Assembly (NCBI GenBank): GCA_020621965.1 | Contig: JAHRYV010000001.1 | Span: 62,001 to 126,000 of the forward strand | Direction of reading: 5' to 3' | Origin: Curvibacter sp. | GTDB lineage: Bacteria; Pseudomonadota; Gammaproteobacteria; Burkholderiales; Burkholderiaceae_C | DNA: 64,000 bases | Part shown: in pieces, positions 42,901 through 51,610 of the stretch | How positions within the stretch are numbered: position 1 is the first letter of the stretch | Layout of the letters: each line of letters opens with the position of its first letter | The notes under the pieces: generated by a model | Told to the model about the DNA's origin: nothing | What the model saw: only the letters and a program-made list of their open reading frames with translations | The model's database searches: none | Made by a program: the position numbers and the translations under genes

Positions 42901-43308
42901 CTCGTGATCGAGATCACCGAAGGCATCGTGATGGATCAGATGGACAGCGTGGCACGCAGAATGTCGCACCTCAACAGCCTGGGTGTGCGCTTCTCGCTCG
43001 ACGATTTTGGCACCGGCTACTCCTCGCTGGCCTACCTCAAGCGCCTGCCCATCCACGAGATCAAGATCGACCGCAGCTTCGTGCAGGACGCCCCCAACGA
43101 CCCGAACGACGCCGCGCTGGTGGAGGCCATCCTGGCCGTGGCGCGCCACCTGCGCCTGCGGGTGGTGGCCGAAGGCGTGGAGACACCCGAGCAGGCGGAG
43201 TTCCTGCGCGCGCGCGGCCCGGTCATCCAGCAGGGGTATCTGCACGGCCGCCCTGAACCGGCGGCCAGCCTGCTGGCGCGCTGGCGCGCGAGCCAGCACA
43301 AGGCCTGA
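39949..43308 (+). CDS. Membrane sensor with PAS, GGDEF-like and EAL domains
   Basis: Two TM regions flanking a periplasmic domain, PAS repeats, DPLTSLPNRHRLLVEL, EALVRWQHP, FSLDDFGTGYSSLAYLKRLPIHEIKIDRSFV. Confidence 0.93.
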   Translation: MKEPLPSGSSALRVVLLYACFAALWILLSDRAVSWALDDAELIALASTAKGWIFVGVTSVLLYLLLRRESRLTLAPDTPKPLARRQRLLFLALLGTIFALFLAVAGWQSYSHEKAQGHSRLQSISESRAREISNWHAERLHDAAWAQKSPHLRELWLKWRQTSRAEDALRLRQFMHSYFLNDAVFRRIEIVDVEGHVALSSATQLALPASPRGAPDSHPTLHQALLEALTSNQAMHAGPWRDPDGVLRLAFVAPLAAETAWPAVMVLHLDPPDYLHPALKPGALPMRTADIFLYRADGDDLVMLSEPRYEANAALRRRLPLSEARYMSVQALREPAGRLLDGWDYRRVDSYGVAQAIAGTDWWLLVKQDSAELLLGALLRGSWMALAGVLALLALGTALYLHDARRRALDATREIHELRRIERSLSESEAQFRLLAENTSDVLWLYDLESDRYLYLSPSIQQQLGYQPEDMQNFPLDKLLSAQQVRQVRTELALRLQRFAAGDESRRTLTLESSHPHKDGHVVPLEIVSTLLTDEHGKVTRLLGVSRDITARKLAQAELLRMSQAIEQSPASVILTGLDGRIEYVNHAFEQLSGYAREEVVGQKPALLRSGRTPAETYEALWAALRAGNSWTGEMVNRHRSGREYVQTMNMAPVRDGQGQVTHYLAVQLDVTAQRSAEERARQLAWFDPLTSLPNRHRLLVELQDVLQVHARTHEVCALLLLNLDRFQTVNDALGHAAGDLLLQRVGERLAGLLHPGDQLAHLAADEFAMLLHTGSHDAEAGSALGLRRAQELHEHMDAAFRLEGEAPVGISCCIGVTVLPLSGSDTAGDALRRADTALHRAKGAGTRQTACFDTSMEQLISRRFAIEQDLRRGLGADELRLYLQPQVNAQGHVISAEALVRWQHPAHGLLAPGHFIPIAEESELIIELGRWVLNSVCLQLGELRRAGLRLPIAVNVSPRQFHQPGFVHVVQDLLQGHGAAPDDLVIEITEGIVMDQMDSVARRMSHLNSLGVRFSLDDFGTGYSSLAYLKRLPIHEIKIDRSFVQDAPNDPNDAALVEAILAVARHLRLRVVAEGVETPEQAEFLRARGPVIQQGYLHGRPEPAASLLARWRASQHKA

Positions 43309-43371
43309 GAGGCCCGGGCCGCAGACACGGCGCGCGGGGGCCCGCCAGCGCCGAGCTTCGGACTGGCGCGC

Positions 43372-44079
43372 TCAGGGCGCCACGCGCACCCTGCTCTCTA
43401 CCTTGTCGGTATAGCGGATCTCGACCCGCCGGTTTTGCGCGCGGCCATCGAAGGTATTGTTGTCGGCGATCGGGGACTCTTCGCCATACCCCTTGGTGCT
43501 GATGCGACTGGCCGCCACCCCTCGGCTGACCAGATAGGCCTTGACCGACTCGGCGCGCGCCTGCGAGAGCCTGACATTGCTTTGTGCGCTGCCGACGTTG
43601 TCGGTGTAGCCCGACACTTCGAAGTTGATGTCCGGATGGTCCTTCGACTGCTGCGCCACCTGATTGAGCTGGCCATAGGCGCTGGGCAGCAAGGTGCTGG
43701 AACCGGTCGGGAAATTGGCACCCTCCAGGACGACGGGTTTCTCGGTGATCACCGTCCTGAAGGCCGGCGCAGCGGGCGGCGGGGGTGGGGGTGGGGGCGC
43801 GACGACCGGAGCCGGTGCTGCGACCGGAGCGGGCGCCGGCGCAGCCACCGGAACTGGCGCGGGCTTCGGGACCAGATCCGGATCGCACTCGGCGATCGCC
43901 AAGGCCGGCATCCAGTAACCGGAGCGCCAGCACTCGCCCCAGCTGTTCTTCGCCACGCGGCCACTGGAGTCGACCCAGTAGCCATAGTTGACGGGCATGG
44001 ACTGCGCCATCAGGGTGCCGCTGGCGCCCAGCAAGACCAGACTTGCGGTGAGCAGCTGCTTCTTCTTCGGGTTACGCAT
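43372..44079 (-). CDS. OmpA-family protein with Pro/Ala-rich linker
   Basis: Signal peptide; APAPVVAPPPPPPPPAAP linker; NFEVSGYTDNVGSAQSNVRLSQARAESVKAYLVSRGV. Confidence 0.92.
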   Translation of the reverse strand: MRNPKKKQLLTASLVLLGASGTLMAQSMPVNYGYWVDSSGRVAKNSWGECWRSGYWMPALAIAECDPDLVPKPAPVPVAAPAPAPVAAPAPVVAPPPPPPPPAAPAFRTVITEKPVVLEGANFPTGSSTLLPSAYGQLNQVAQQSKDHPDINFEVSGYTDNVGSAQSNVRLSQARAESVKAYLVSRGVAASRISTKGYGEESPIADNNTFDGRAQNRRVEIRYTDKVESRVRVAP

Positions 44080-44184
44080 GGACACTCCTTGCAGTGACAG
44101 GACATTCACTATAGGAAACGATTCCCGATCCATCAACACGAATATGGCCGGGCGGATCCCTGCCCCGGGACCCGGGGGGGGCAC

Positions 44185-44643
44185 CTAACGCGGCAGTGTG
44201 CCTTGCAGGCAGGTCCACAGCGGCAGCGGCCCGTGCACCGTGTACCAACCAGCGGTCCCGCGGCTGGTGTATAGATAGGCCAGACGGTCCCGCTCGGTCA
44301 CGTGTAGCCGGTAAGAAGCGCCGCCGGCCGCCTTCTGGGGGAACTCCAGCGCGTAGATGGGCTGCGCACCTTGATCGGCCGGTGGCACCAGCTCCGGCGC
44401 CGTCCGCCGCAGCCGCGCCATGCAGGTGTCGGAGAGAAAGGACTGCTGCAGATAGCGCATCTCTTTCTCGATCTGCTCGGCCGTGGCCGGCGGCGGGGGT
44501 GACGACAGTGCCGGCGTCCGCCGGGCATCCATCCCGCCAGGCGTGCTGCAGCCCGCCAGCAAGACAACGGCCCCGAGGAACAGTGTGGCAACAGCGCGCC
44601 TATCGCAGAGGGCCGGCAGCCAAAAACGCAAACGGGCGAACAT
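44185..44643 (-). CDS. Putative lipoprotein, unknown function
   Basis: TLFLGAVVLLAGCSTPGG lipobox. Confidence 0.65.
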   Translation of the reverse strand: MFARLRFWLPALCDRRAVATLFLGAVVLLAGCSTPGGMDARRTPALSSPPPPATAEQIEKEMRYLQQSFLSDTCMARLRRTAPELVPPADQGAQPIYALEFPQKAAGGASYRLHVTERDRLAYLYTSRGTAGWYTVHGPLPLWTCLQGTLPR

Positions 44644-44659
44644 ATCCTTGCGTGGCTGT

Positions 44660-45463
44660 TTACCGTTTCAGGATGATGCCCTGCCCTGTGGGCAGCGGGA
44701 AGATGCGGTACTTACGCCGGTCAAACCATTGGTCTTCGGCTTGCTTCTGCGGGCGGTAGACGCCGGCCCATTCATAGTCATCCAGGATGATGATGCCGCC
44801 CGGCGAGACCCGGTCGAACAGCCGTTCCAGCACCGCGACTTCGCCTTCGACATTGTTGAGGTCGATGTGCAGGTAGGCGACCTGCTCGGGCTCGTTGTCT
44901 TCGAACGAGTCGGGGAGAAAACCCTTGATCAGCCGGACTTGCGGGTAGTCCTCGAAGCGCGCCTGCACCTTTTCGTAGAAGCCCTCCTGCTGGCCGGCGA
45001 AGGCGTGTCCTTCGACCGGGTTGTAGTCGTAGGTGTCGTAGCCCCAGAAGGTCTTGGGAAATGCCTGGCCGCCAAGGTAGTCCATGACGGTCTTGATGCC
45101 GGTGCCCACGTAGACCCCGCACTCGACGAAGTCGCCGGGGATGTGCACGCAGTGATACGCCGCACAGGCCAGGATGTAACGACGCCAGACGATGGCTTCA
45201 TCCGCCGGGTTCTGGGCATTCTCCTGCCAGGCTTTCCTGAACGGCAGGTCCTCCAGGGCCGAGTTGTTGCGCAGCCAGGTGAACAGATTGTCGCCAAGGA
45301 AATAGCCCGCGCCGACCAGCCCCTTGGCCTCCTCCATCAGCTCGCCGAAGCGCTGCGGGTTCTCCACCCCCCAATAGGTATGGATGGCGTAGTTGATGAC
45401 TTGGTCCGGCGCGATCTCGTTGAGTTCAGGCAGCGGCAGCTGGAGTTGTTCGGGTGTTGTCAT
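44660..45463 (-). CDS. TylF/MycF-like methyltransferase
   Basis: HIPGDFVECGVYVGTGIKTVMDYLGG...VAYLHIDLNNVEGEVAVLERLFDRVSPGGIIILDDY. Confidence 0.8.
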   Translation of the reverse strand: MTTPEQLQLPLPELNEIAPDQVINYAIHTYWGVENPQRFGELMEEAKGLVGAGYFLGDNLFTWLRNNSALEDLPFRKAWQENAQNPADEAIVWRRYILACAAYHCVHIPGDFVECGVYVGTGIKTVMDYLGGQAFPKTFWGYDTYDYNPVEGHAFAGQQEGFYEKVQARFEDYPQVRLIKGFLPDSFEDNEPEQVAYLHIDLNNVEGEVAVLERLFDRVSPGGIIILDDYEWAGVYRPQKQAEDQWFDRRKYRIFPLPTGQGIILKR

Positions 45464-45497
45464 AGGGGCTCGGCTCTGCAGGAGAAGGACTGGGGGC

Positions 45498-46004
45498 TCA
45501 CTCGGGCGCAACCTTGCGCATGACAGTGATCAGGTGGATCTTGTTCTCGTGCCAGCGCTGCTCCTCGATGCGAAAACGACCGGAGAAGCCGTACATGGCG
45601 GCCATGCGGTGCTTGTCGTCGAAGTAGAGCGGGAAGGTTTCTTCGGTGATGATGTTGACGTGGGTCGGGTCGCGCAAGGCCTCGGGCGCCGGATGTGCCG
45701 GCGTGAAGGAGAACAGCAGGCCGTCGAGCTTGAGCACGCGGTAGATCTCGTTCATCAGTTCCACGAAGCAGAAGCGGCGCTCGGGCGTGTAGATCACGCG
45801 CGGGATGTGTTCGATGAAGTCAAAGGCGCTCACGCCGTCGAAGTAGTCGTCGTCGAACGGGATAGGCTCCACCGCCAGGTCGGCCTGGTGGATCCGGGCG
45901 TCGAGGTCCTCGCGGATATCGATGCCGTAGACCTCTTCCATCTCGAAAGGGTTCTTCGGGCTGCGTCCGCAACCGAGGTCCAGGGTTCTTCTTTTCATCG
46001 TCAT
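45498..46004 (-). CDS. Class I SAM-dependent methyltransferase
   Basis: MTMKRRTLDLGCGRSPKNPFEMEEVYGIDI...FDFIEHIPRVI. Confidence 0.85.
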   Translation of the reverse strand: MTMKRRTLDLGCGRSPKNPFEMEEVYGIDIREDLDARIHQADLAVEPIPFDDDYFDGVSAFDFIEHIPRVIYTPERRFCFVELMNEIYRVLKLDGLLFSFTPAHPAPEALRDPTHVNIITEETFPLYFDDKHRMAAMYGFSGRFRIEEQRWHENKIHLITVMRKVAPE

Positions 46005-46110
46005 TCCCGATTTTTCCGTGTGTCGGTCAGCGCGCCGCCCACTTCGCCGCCGCCGGTGGCCCGGCAAGCGTAGCATAGCGACGCGCAGTCGCGTGGCGGT
46101 ACTCCCTTGC

Positions 46111-46950
46111 TCATTGACGCCGCTGGCGGATCGCCAGCGTGATGCCACCCAGAATCGCCAGCGAGGCCAGCAACAGGCGCAACGTCAGCGGTTCGCCCAA
46201 CCAGACGATGCCACCCACGGCCGCGATCACCGGCACGCTGAGCTGCAAGGTGGCCGCGCTGGTGGCTTTCAGGTGCGGCAGCGCCGCGTACCAGAGGGCG
46301 TAGCCGATGCCGGAAGTGATGGCACCGGAAGCGATGGCGTAAAGCGCGCCTGCCGTGTCCAGCTGCGCGCTGTGGATGAACAGCAGGCTCATGACGAGGG
46401 CCACCGGCACCGTGCGCAGGAAGTTGCCCGCCGTCACGCGCAGCGGGTCCCCCGCCCCCTTGCCGCGCAAGGAGTACACGGCCCAGGCCAGGCCGGCGCT
46501 GACCATCAGCAAGGCCGCGCCCAGCGGCGGCGCCGACAGCCCCGGCAGCAACAGGCCCACCAGCCCCGCAAGAGCCAGCCCCAGGCCGAGCCACTGCACG
46601 GGCGAGAAACGCTCACCCTTCACCAGCCCCCAACTGATCATGCCGGTCTGCACCGCGCCGAACAGCAGCAGTGCGCCGGTGCCGGTGGGCAGGCGGAGGT
46701 AGGCAAAGGAGAAGGCGGCGGCGTAGGCGAACAGCGCCAGCGCCGAAGGCCAGTTGCCGCGGCCGGAGGCGCCACGGCGCGTGAGCTGCTCCAGCAGCCA
46801 GAGCGTGAGCGCGCCCGCGATCAGGCGGACGGAGGTGAAGCTGATCGCGTCGATGGAGGTGTGCTGCAGGGCGGCGCGGCACAGCAGGGAGTTGCCGGCG
46901 AAGGCGATGAGGGCTAGGACTGTGTGACTCAGTTTGCGGGCAGTCTGCAT
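46111..46950 (-). CDS. EamA/DMT-family transporter
   Basis: Multiple TM helices with EamA-type repeats. Confidence 0.9.
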   Translation of the reverse strand: MQTARKLSHTVLALIAFAGNSLLCRAALQHTSIDAISFTSVRLIAGALTLWLLEQLTRRGASGRGNWPSALALFAYAAAFSFAYLRLPTGTGALLLFGAVQTGMISWGLVKGERFSPVQWLGLGLALAGLVGLLLPGLSAPPLGAALLMVSAGLAWAVYSLRGKGAGDPLRVTAGNFLRTVPVALVMSLLFIHSAQLDTAGALYAIASGAITSGIGYALWYAALPHLKATSAATLQLSVPVIAAVGGIVWLGEPLTLRLLLASLAILGGITLAIRQRRQ

Positions 46951-47070
46951 TCAGAGTTTCTTGTGACTAACAGGTCACACGCCAGCACCCGTTGTCTAAT
47001 GAGCGGGGCACTGCGTGAAGTCTCGAATTCGTACGCAAGTGATGCCCCTGAATGCTACGCATGCCAACGG

Positions 47071-48438
47071 CTATATTGGCTTGAAAATCGTCGCCCCGGC
47101 TTCTCTCAGACGCCGATAGAACTCAACCGCATATCGATCAGTCATCCCGGCCACGAAGTCGCAGATCAGGCGTTTCTTGTCGTCTGTACTGAATAGCCTC
47201 TCATGTAGTCGCTGCAGATCATCAGGCAGTAGAAGATGACCTTCATCTGAATCTAGTGCATTAAAGATGGTCTTAACGACATCGTACCCGCGGTATTCAA
47301 CCACTTTCAGTCTAGGTGACATGATCGTCAGTAAGAAGTTCAGATGCTTCAAAGACTCGATCTTTATTCGGATATCTCGTGCGACCTCTATCCTTGTAAA
47401 GCGGAGTTCACTCGCCGTTGGAACCATCGCCGAAACGCCACGCATAAAGCCACCGACCAACTTCGATGAGAACTCCGAACGCATTTTTCCGTCTGTCGCG
47501 ATAAGTTTTGACTGCGTATACTTTTCCAGCGCATCGTCTGTAGTCCCATCTAAGACCAAAACGTCCGTCACGGCGTTGAAGACTTCTTGATCCGTTACGT
47601 CAGGAACCTCCTTCGTGACCTTCTCTACTAACTTCTCGAACAGTGCTTTGTCCGCGATTCGCGCCAATAGCTGCATTGGGTGCGTAAAGCCGCCCTTCAT
47701 CGCGTCTTCTAGGTCATATGTCGAATACGCGATATCGTCCGCGACATCCATAATCTGACATTCGATCGTCTTGAATTGGGTTCCCTTGCTGGGCTTCCCT
47801 ACATGCGCCTTGATGTCGGCGACTAGGTTTTTTTCGGAGATGTAATAGCCTTTTTCTAGCGATGAACCCTTCCTTCTCTTCATCGTTATCGCGTTGTCGT
47901 ATTTGAGAACGGCGGCCAGGCTGCGATAGGTCAGGTTCAGTCCAAGGCGCCGGTCAACACCAGACAATGAAATGCCGCAAATATCCTTGGCATCGTTGTC
48001 ATGCTTCAGGACTTTTTTCTCGACCCTTGAGAGAATGCGCAAGGTCTGCGCATTGCCCTCAAAGCCCCCAAACGCCTTCATGCAGTCATCGAGAGCGTGC
48101 TCACCGTTATGACCAAACGGCGGATGGCCTAAGTCGTGAGCTAGTCCGGCAAACTCAACCAAGTCCAAGTCGATAGGAGACTCTGCGAAGGCTTGGTTTG
48201 TGGTGTTGATTTGCTGCGCGATGCCTTTGGCAATCTGTGCGACTTCGAGAGAGTGCGTCAGCCGATTACGAAAAAAATCTGACTCGTAGCCTGGGAAGAG
48301 CTGGGTCTTACCTTGCAGTCGTCGAAATGAAGGGGAATGCAGGAGTCGGCCAAAATCTCGCCGGAAAGCGGACCGCCCGACATCTGAATCTTCTTCCTCA
48401 GACTGAACTCGCTCGTAATCACTTGCGATGTAAAGCAT
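47071..48438 (-). CDS. dGTPase-like HD-domain triphosphohydrolase
   Basis: FRRDFGRLLHSPSFRRLQGKTQLFPGYESDFFRNRLTHSLEVAQIAKGIA, AGLAHDLGHPPFGHNGEHAL, DVADDIAYSTYDLEDAMKGG. Confidence 0.93.
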   Translation of the reverse strand: MLYIASDYERVQSEEEDSDVGRSAFRRDFGRLLHSPSFRRLQGKTQLFPGYESDFFRNRLTHSLEVAQIAKGIAQQINTTNQAFAESPIDLDLVEFAGLAHDLGHPPFGHNGEHALDDCMKAFGGFEGNAQTLRILSRVEKKVLKHDNDAKDICGISLSGVDRRLGLNLTYRSLAAVLKYDNAITMKRRKGSSLEKGYYISEKNLVADIKAHVGKPSKGTQFKTIECQIMDVADDIAYSTYDLEDAMKGGFTHPMQLLARIADKALFEKLVEKVTKEVPDVTDQEVFNAVTDVLVLDGTTDDALEKYTQSKLIATDGKMRSEFSSKLVGGFMRGVSAMVPTASELRFTRIEVARDIRIKIESLKHLNFLLTIMSPRLKVVEYRGYDVVKTIFNALDSDEGHLLLPDDLQRLHERLFSTDDKKRLICDFVAGMTDRYAVEFYRRLREAGATIFKPI

Positions 48439-48458
48439 CCCGCCTCCCTCAAAAGAAG

Positions 48459-48477
48459 AAGCCACCTCAAGGTGGCT
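48459..48477 (-). terminator. Hairpin between the 58-aa ORF and the dGTPase gene
   Basis: AAGCCACCT-C-AAGGTGGCTT-type hairpin, followed on the minus strand by CTTCTTTT. Confidence 0.7.
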
Positions 48478-48486
48478 TTCTTGTGT

Positions 48487-48663
48487 TTATTTTTTTTCAG
48501 GCGGTTTGGCCTGCGTCTGCGTCTGCGTCTTCTGCGTTTGAGGTTCCGCTCTGGCGGCACTGGCTTGGGCAGATTTTGCGGCCATCATCCGATTGAAAAA
48601 ACCTAGTTGGTCGTGAGCTGCGCGACGAGCTTCTGCAACGACCTGGAAATCAGCTGCTTTCAT
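48487..48663 (-). CDS. Small protein (58 aa)
   Basis: MKAADFQVVAEARRAAHDQLGFFNRMMAAKSAQASAARAEPQTQKTQTQTQAKPPEKK*; strong GGAGGAG RBS upstream. Confidence 0.7.
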   Translation of the reverse strand: MKAADFQVVAEARRAAHDQLGFFNRMMAAKSAQASAARAEPQTQKTQTQTQAKPPEKK

Positions 48664-48850
48664 GTAGATCTCCTCCAGTGAACGAAACTCTGAAAATTAT
48701 TGTATTACCCAAATCAACCGTTGGTTTGGGATTTTGCAGAAATCCCCTCTAGCTGGAAGGCCCCAGAAGCTGAATTGGGCGTTGGGGCCATGAATTCTGG
48801 TGGCTGGGGGCGAAATCGACCGCCGTTGCACGGATTTCGGGTCCGTTGCT

Positions 48851-49135
48851 CTATTGAGACAACGGCCGATAGACCCACACCTGTGCACCCTCCAGCTTCG
48901 CCAGCGGCGTCGGCCCCACGGCTTTGAACGCCAGGCTCACCAGATACGCCTCGGGCTTAAGCCCCGTCCTCGTCTTCGCTATAGCGCGTGGCATGCTCTC
49001 GGGTCGCTGGAGCCGATCGACCAGTTCATGGCCAGACCATGCAACCCGCCAGATCTCGCCGCGCTCCACCTGCGCCCAGGAACAGCGGCGCGCACACAGC
49101 CAAGCCCGCGGCAAGCTCCATTCGGAGCCGCGCAC
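48851..49135 (-). CDS. Hypothetical ORF, doubtful
   Basis: 94-aa ORF in the gap between parB and the dGTPase island; no recognised domain. Confidence 0.25.
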   Translation of the reverse strand: MRGSEWSLPRAWLCARRCSWAQVERGEIWRVAWSGHELVDRLQRPESMPRAIAKTRTGLKPEAYLVSLAFKAVGPTPLAKLEGAQVWVYRPLSQ

Positions 49136-49225
49136 GTCGGTCAGCGTACAGGGCTGGCGCGTGGCCGTGATGCCGGCGCAAGCCAGGACAGTCGGGCCGG
49201 CGGATTCATGCGGCCCGCCCTGCCC

Positions 49226-50163
49226 TCAATTGCCGCCCGTGCGGCGCAGCCGGTCGATCAGACCGTTGAGCTCGTCGAGCGAGCCGAACTGGATGCAGAG
49301 CTCGCCCATCTCTTCCACCCGGCCGTGGCGCTTGACGCGTTTTTTCACGCGCACTTCCACCTCGGCGGTGAGCAGATCGGACAGCTCTTCTTCCACACGC
49401 TTCAAGTCGCGCGACTTTTCCTTGCCGGGTTTTTGCGGCGTGAGCGAGAACTCGGCACCGAGTTTCTTGACCAGGTTCTCGGCCTCGCGCACCGACATCT
49501 TCTTGGCGGTGATCTGGTTGGCGGCGGTGATCTGGGTGGCGCGGTCCAGCGAGCAGCGCGCGCGCGTGGCCCATGTCGATGTCACGGCCATCAGCAGGGT
49601 CTGCACCGGCTCGCCAGATTCAGCAGACGTAGCAGGTTGGAGGCGGCGCTGCGCGAGCGGCCCACGGTTTGCGCGGCCTGTTCGTGCGTAAGGCCGAATT
49701 CACGGATCAGACGCTGCAGGCCCTGCGCCTCTTCCAGCGGATTCAGGTCTTCACGCTGGATGTTCTCGATGAGCGCCATGGCGGCGGCGGCCTCGTTGGG
49801 CACGTCGCGTACCAACACCGGCACGCTGTCCAGGCCGGCCAGTCTGGCGGCACGGAAACGGCGCTCACCGGCAATGATCTCGTGCTTGCCGGCGTTGGGG
49901 CCGTCGGTGAGCTTGCGCACCAGGATCGGTTGCATGATGCCCTGGGCCTTGATGGACTCGGCGAGTTCATACAAGGCGCCTTCGTCCATGCGGGTGCGCG
50001 GCTGGTACATGCCAGCCACCATCTCGTCGAGCTTGAGGCTGCCGGTGCCCTGGCTTTCACGGGCCTCGCTCATGGCGGCGGTTTCGGCACGGGTGTCGTC
50101 GACCTTGGGGCCCAGCAGGGCTTCGAGTCCGCGGCCGAGGCCCTTGGGTTTCTTGGTGACCAT
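49226..50163 (-). pseudogene. parB: Chromosome-partitioning protein ParB, frame broken at about 49550-49613
   Basis: N-part MVTKKPKGLGRGLEALLG...GERRFRAARLAGLDSVPVLVRD...SNLLRLLNLA; C-part DRATQITAANQITAKKMSVREAENLVKKLG in a different frame. Restoring four bases gives NLAEPVQTLLMAGDIDMGHARALLSLDRATQ. Confidence 0.9.
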
Positions 50164-50178
50164 ATCGCTGCTCTCTGT

Positions 50179-50754
50179 TTATGCGTGGGTAGTCTGTACT
50201 TGGCGCGCCGTCGGCGGCAGGGCCATCAGGCGCTGCAGCAGGGCGTGGCCCTGGGGCCAGTCGCCCAGGCCCGAGTCGGCGTTGAGGTGGCCGGCCGGGC
50301 CAGCGTCCACCAGCTCCGCGCCCCAGTCCTGCGCCAGGCCCGTGGCCAGGTCGTAGGGGCAGCGCGGATCGTTGCGACTGGCGACCAGGGTGCTGGGGAA
50401 AGGCAGGCGCTTGCGCTCGATCGGCCACCAGCTCGGCAGCACGGCACGGGTTTCATCGCGCGCCACGTCACCGGGCGCCACCAGCAGCGCGCCCTTGACG
50501 CGGTGCACGTTGCGCGAGTGCGCGGCCCAGGCCGCGACCAGGATGACACCCAGGCTGTGTGCCACCAGCACGGCCGGCTCGGGGCACAGCAGCACGGCTT
50601 CTTCCAGCTGCATCTGCCAGTCGCCGCGCAGGGGACGCTCCCAGTCGTGCTGCTGCACGCGCGTGTAGCCGTGCGCCATCTCCCAGCGGCTCTGCCAATG
50701 GGCCGGGCCGGAGTTGTGCCAGCCCGGCAGGATGAGGACGCTTGAGGGATGCAT
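50179..50754 (-). CDS. RBBP9/YdeN-type alpha/beta hydrolase
   Basis: SVLILPGWHNSGPAHWQSRWE...VLVAHSLGVILVAAWA...GHLNADSGLGDWPQG. Confidence 0.92.
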   Translation of the reverse strand: MHPSSVLILPGWHNSGPAHWQSRWEMAHGYTRVQQHDWERPLRGDWQMQLEEAVLLCPEPAVLVAHSLGVILVAAWAAHSRNVHRVKGALLVAPGDVARDETRAVLPSWWPIERKRLPFPSTLVASRNDPRCPYDLATGLAQDWGAELVDAGPAGHLNADSGLGDWPQGHALLQRLMALPPTARQVQTTHA

Positions 50755-50789
50755 GCTATTGTTTTTGTAGCTTACGGCGAACCGATGGA

Positions 50790-51575
50790 TCACATCTTCT
50801 GGATGCGCTCCACCATTTCCTGCGCGAAGCTCACGAAGGACTGCGCGCCCTTGGAACCCGGGTCGAACACCACCCCGGGCACGCCATAGCTCGGCGCTTC
50901 GGCCAGGCGGACGTTGCGCGGGATGACGGCGTCGAATACCTTGTCGCCGAAGTGGGCCTTGAGCTGATCGCTCACCTGGGCCTGCAGGGTGATGCGCGGG
51001 TCGAACATGACACGCAGCAGGCCGATGATCTGGAGGTCGGGGTTCAGGTTGGCGTGCACCTGCTTGATGGTGTTGACCAGATCGGTCAGGCCTTCGAGCG
51101 CGAAGTACTCGCACTGCATAGGCACGATGACACCGTGCGCACTGCACAGGCCGTTGAGGGTGAGCATCGAAAGCGACGGCGGGCAGTCGATCAGCACGAA
51201 GTCGTATTCGCTGTCGACCTGGGCCAGGGCCTGCTTGAGGCGCTTTTCGCGCCGCTCCACGTCGACCAGTTCCACCTCGGCGCCCGCGAGTTCGCGGTTG
51301 GCACCCAGGATGTCGTAGCCGCAGCCGCCTTCGATGAGCTTTTCGCTTTTCACCCGCGCTTCGGCGATGGAGGCGGATTCCAGCAGCACGTCGTAGAGGC
51401 TGAGCTTGAGCTGCCGCTTGTCCACCCCCGAACCCATGGTGGCATTGCCCTGCGGGTCCAGGTCCACCATCAGCACCCGCTGCCCCACCTTGGCCAGGCC
51501 GGCGGCCAGGTTGACGGTGGTGGTGGTCTTGCCGACGCCGCCCTTCTGGTTGGCAATGCAGAAAATTTTCGCCAT
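50790..51575 (-). CDS. parA: Chromosome-partitioning ATPase ParA
   Basis: MAKIFCIANQKGGVGKTTTTVNLAAGLAKVGQRVLMVDLDPQGNATMGSGVDK. Confidence 0.96.
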   Translation of the reverse strand: MAKIFCIANQKGGVGKTTTTVNLAAGLAKVGQRVLMVDLDPQGNATMGSGVDKRQLKLSLYDVLLESASIAEARVKSEKLIEGGCGYDILGANRELAGAEVELVDVERREKRLKQALAQVDSEYDFVLIDCPPSLSMLTLNGLCSAHGVIVPMQCEYFALEGLTDLVNTIKQVHANLNPDLQIIGLLRVMFDPRITLQAQVSDQLKAHFGDKVFDAVIPRNVRLAEAPSYGVPGVVFDPGSKGAQSFVSFAQEMVERIQKM

Positions 51576-51610
51576 CGAGTCGTCCCTTATAGATATGTAG
51601 TCAGTCGAGA

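Noticed and set aside
43775-43805. G-rich tract GGCGGGGGTGGGGGTGGGGGCG, possible G-quadruplex
   Set aside because: Encodes the proline-rich linker of the OmpA-family protein on the other strand; coding explanation is sufficient.
48512-48529. TGCGTC hexamer x3, possible phase-variable repeat
   Set aside because: Repeat unit is a multiple of three and too short to act as a frame switch.
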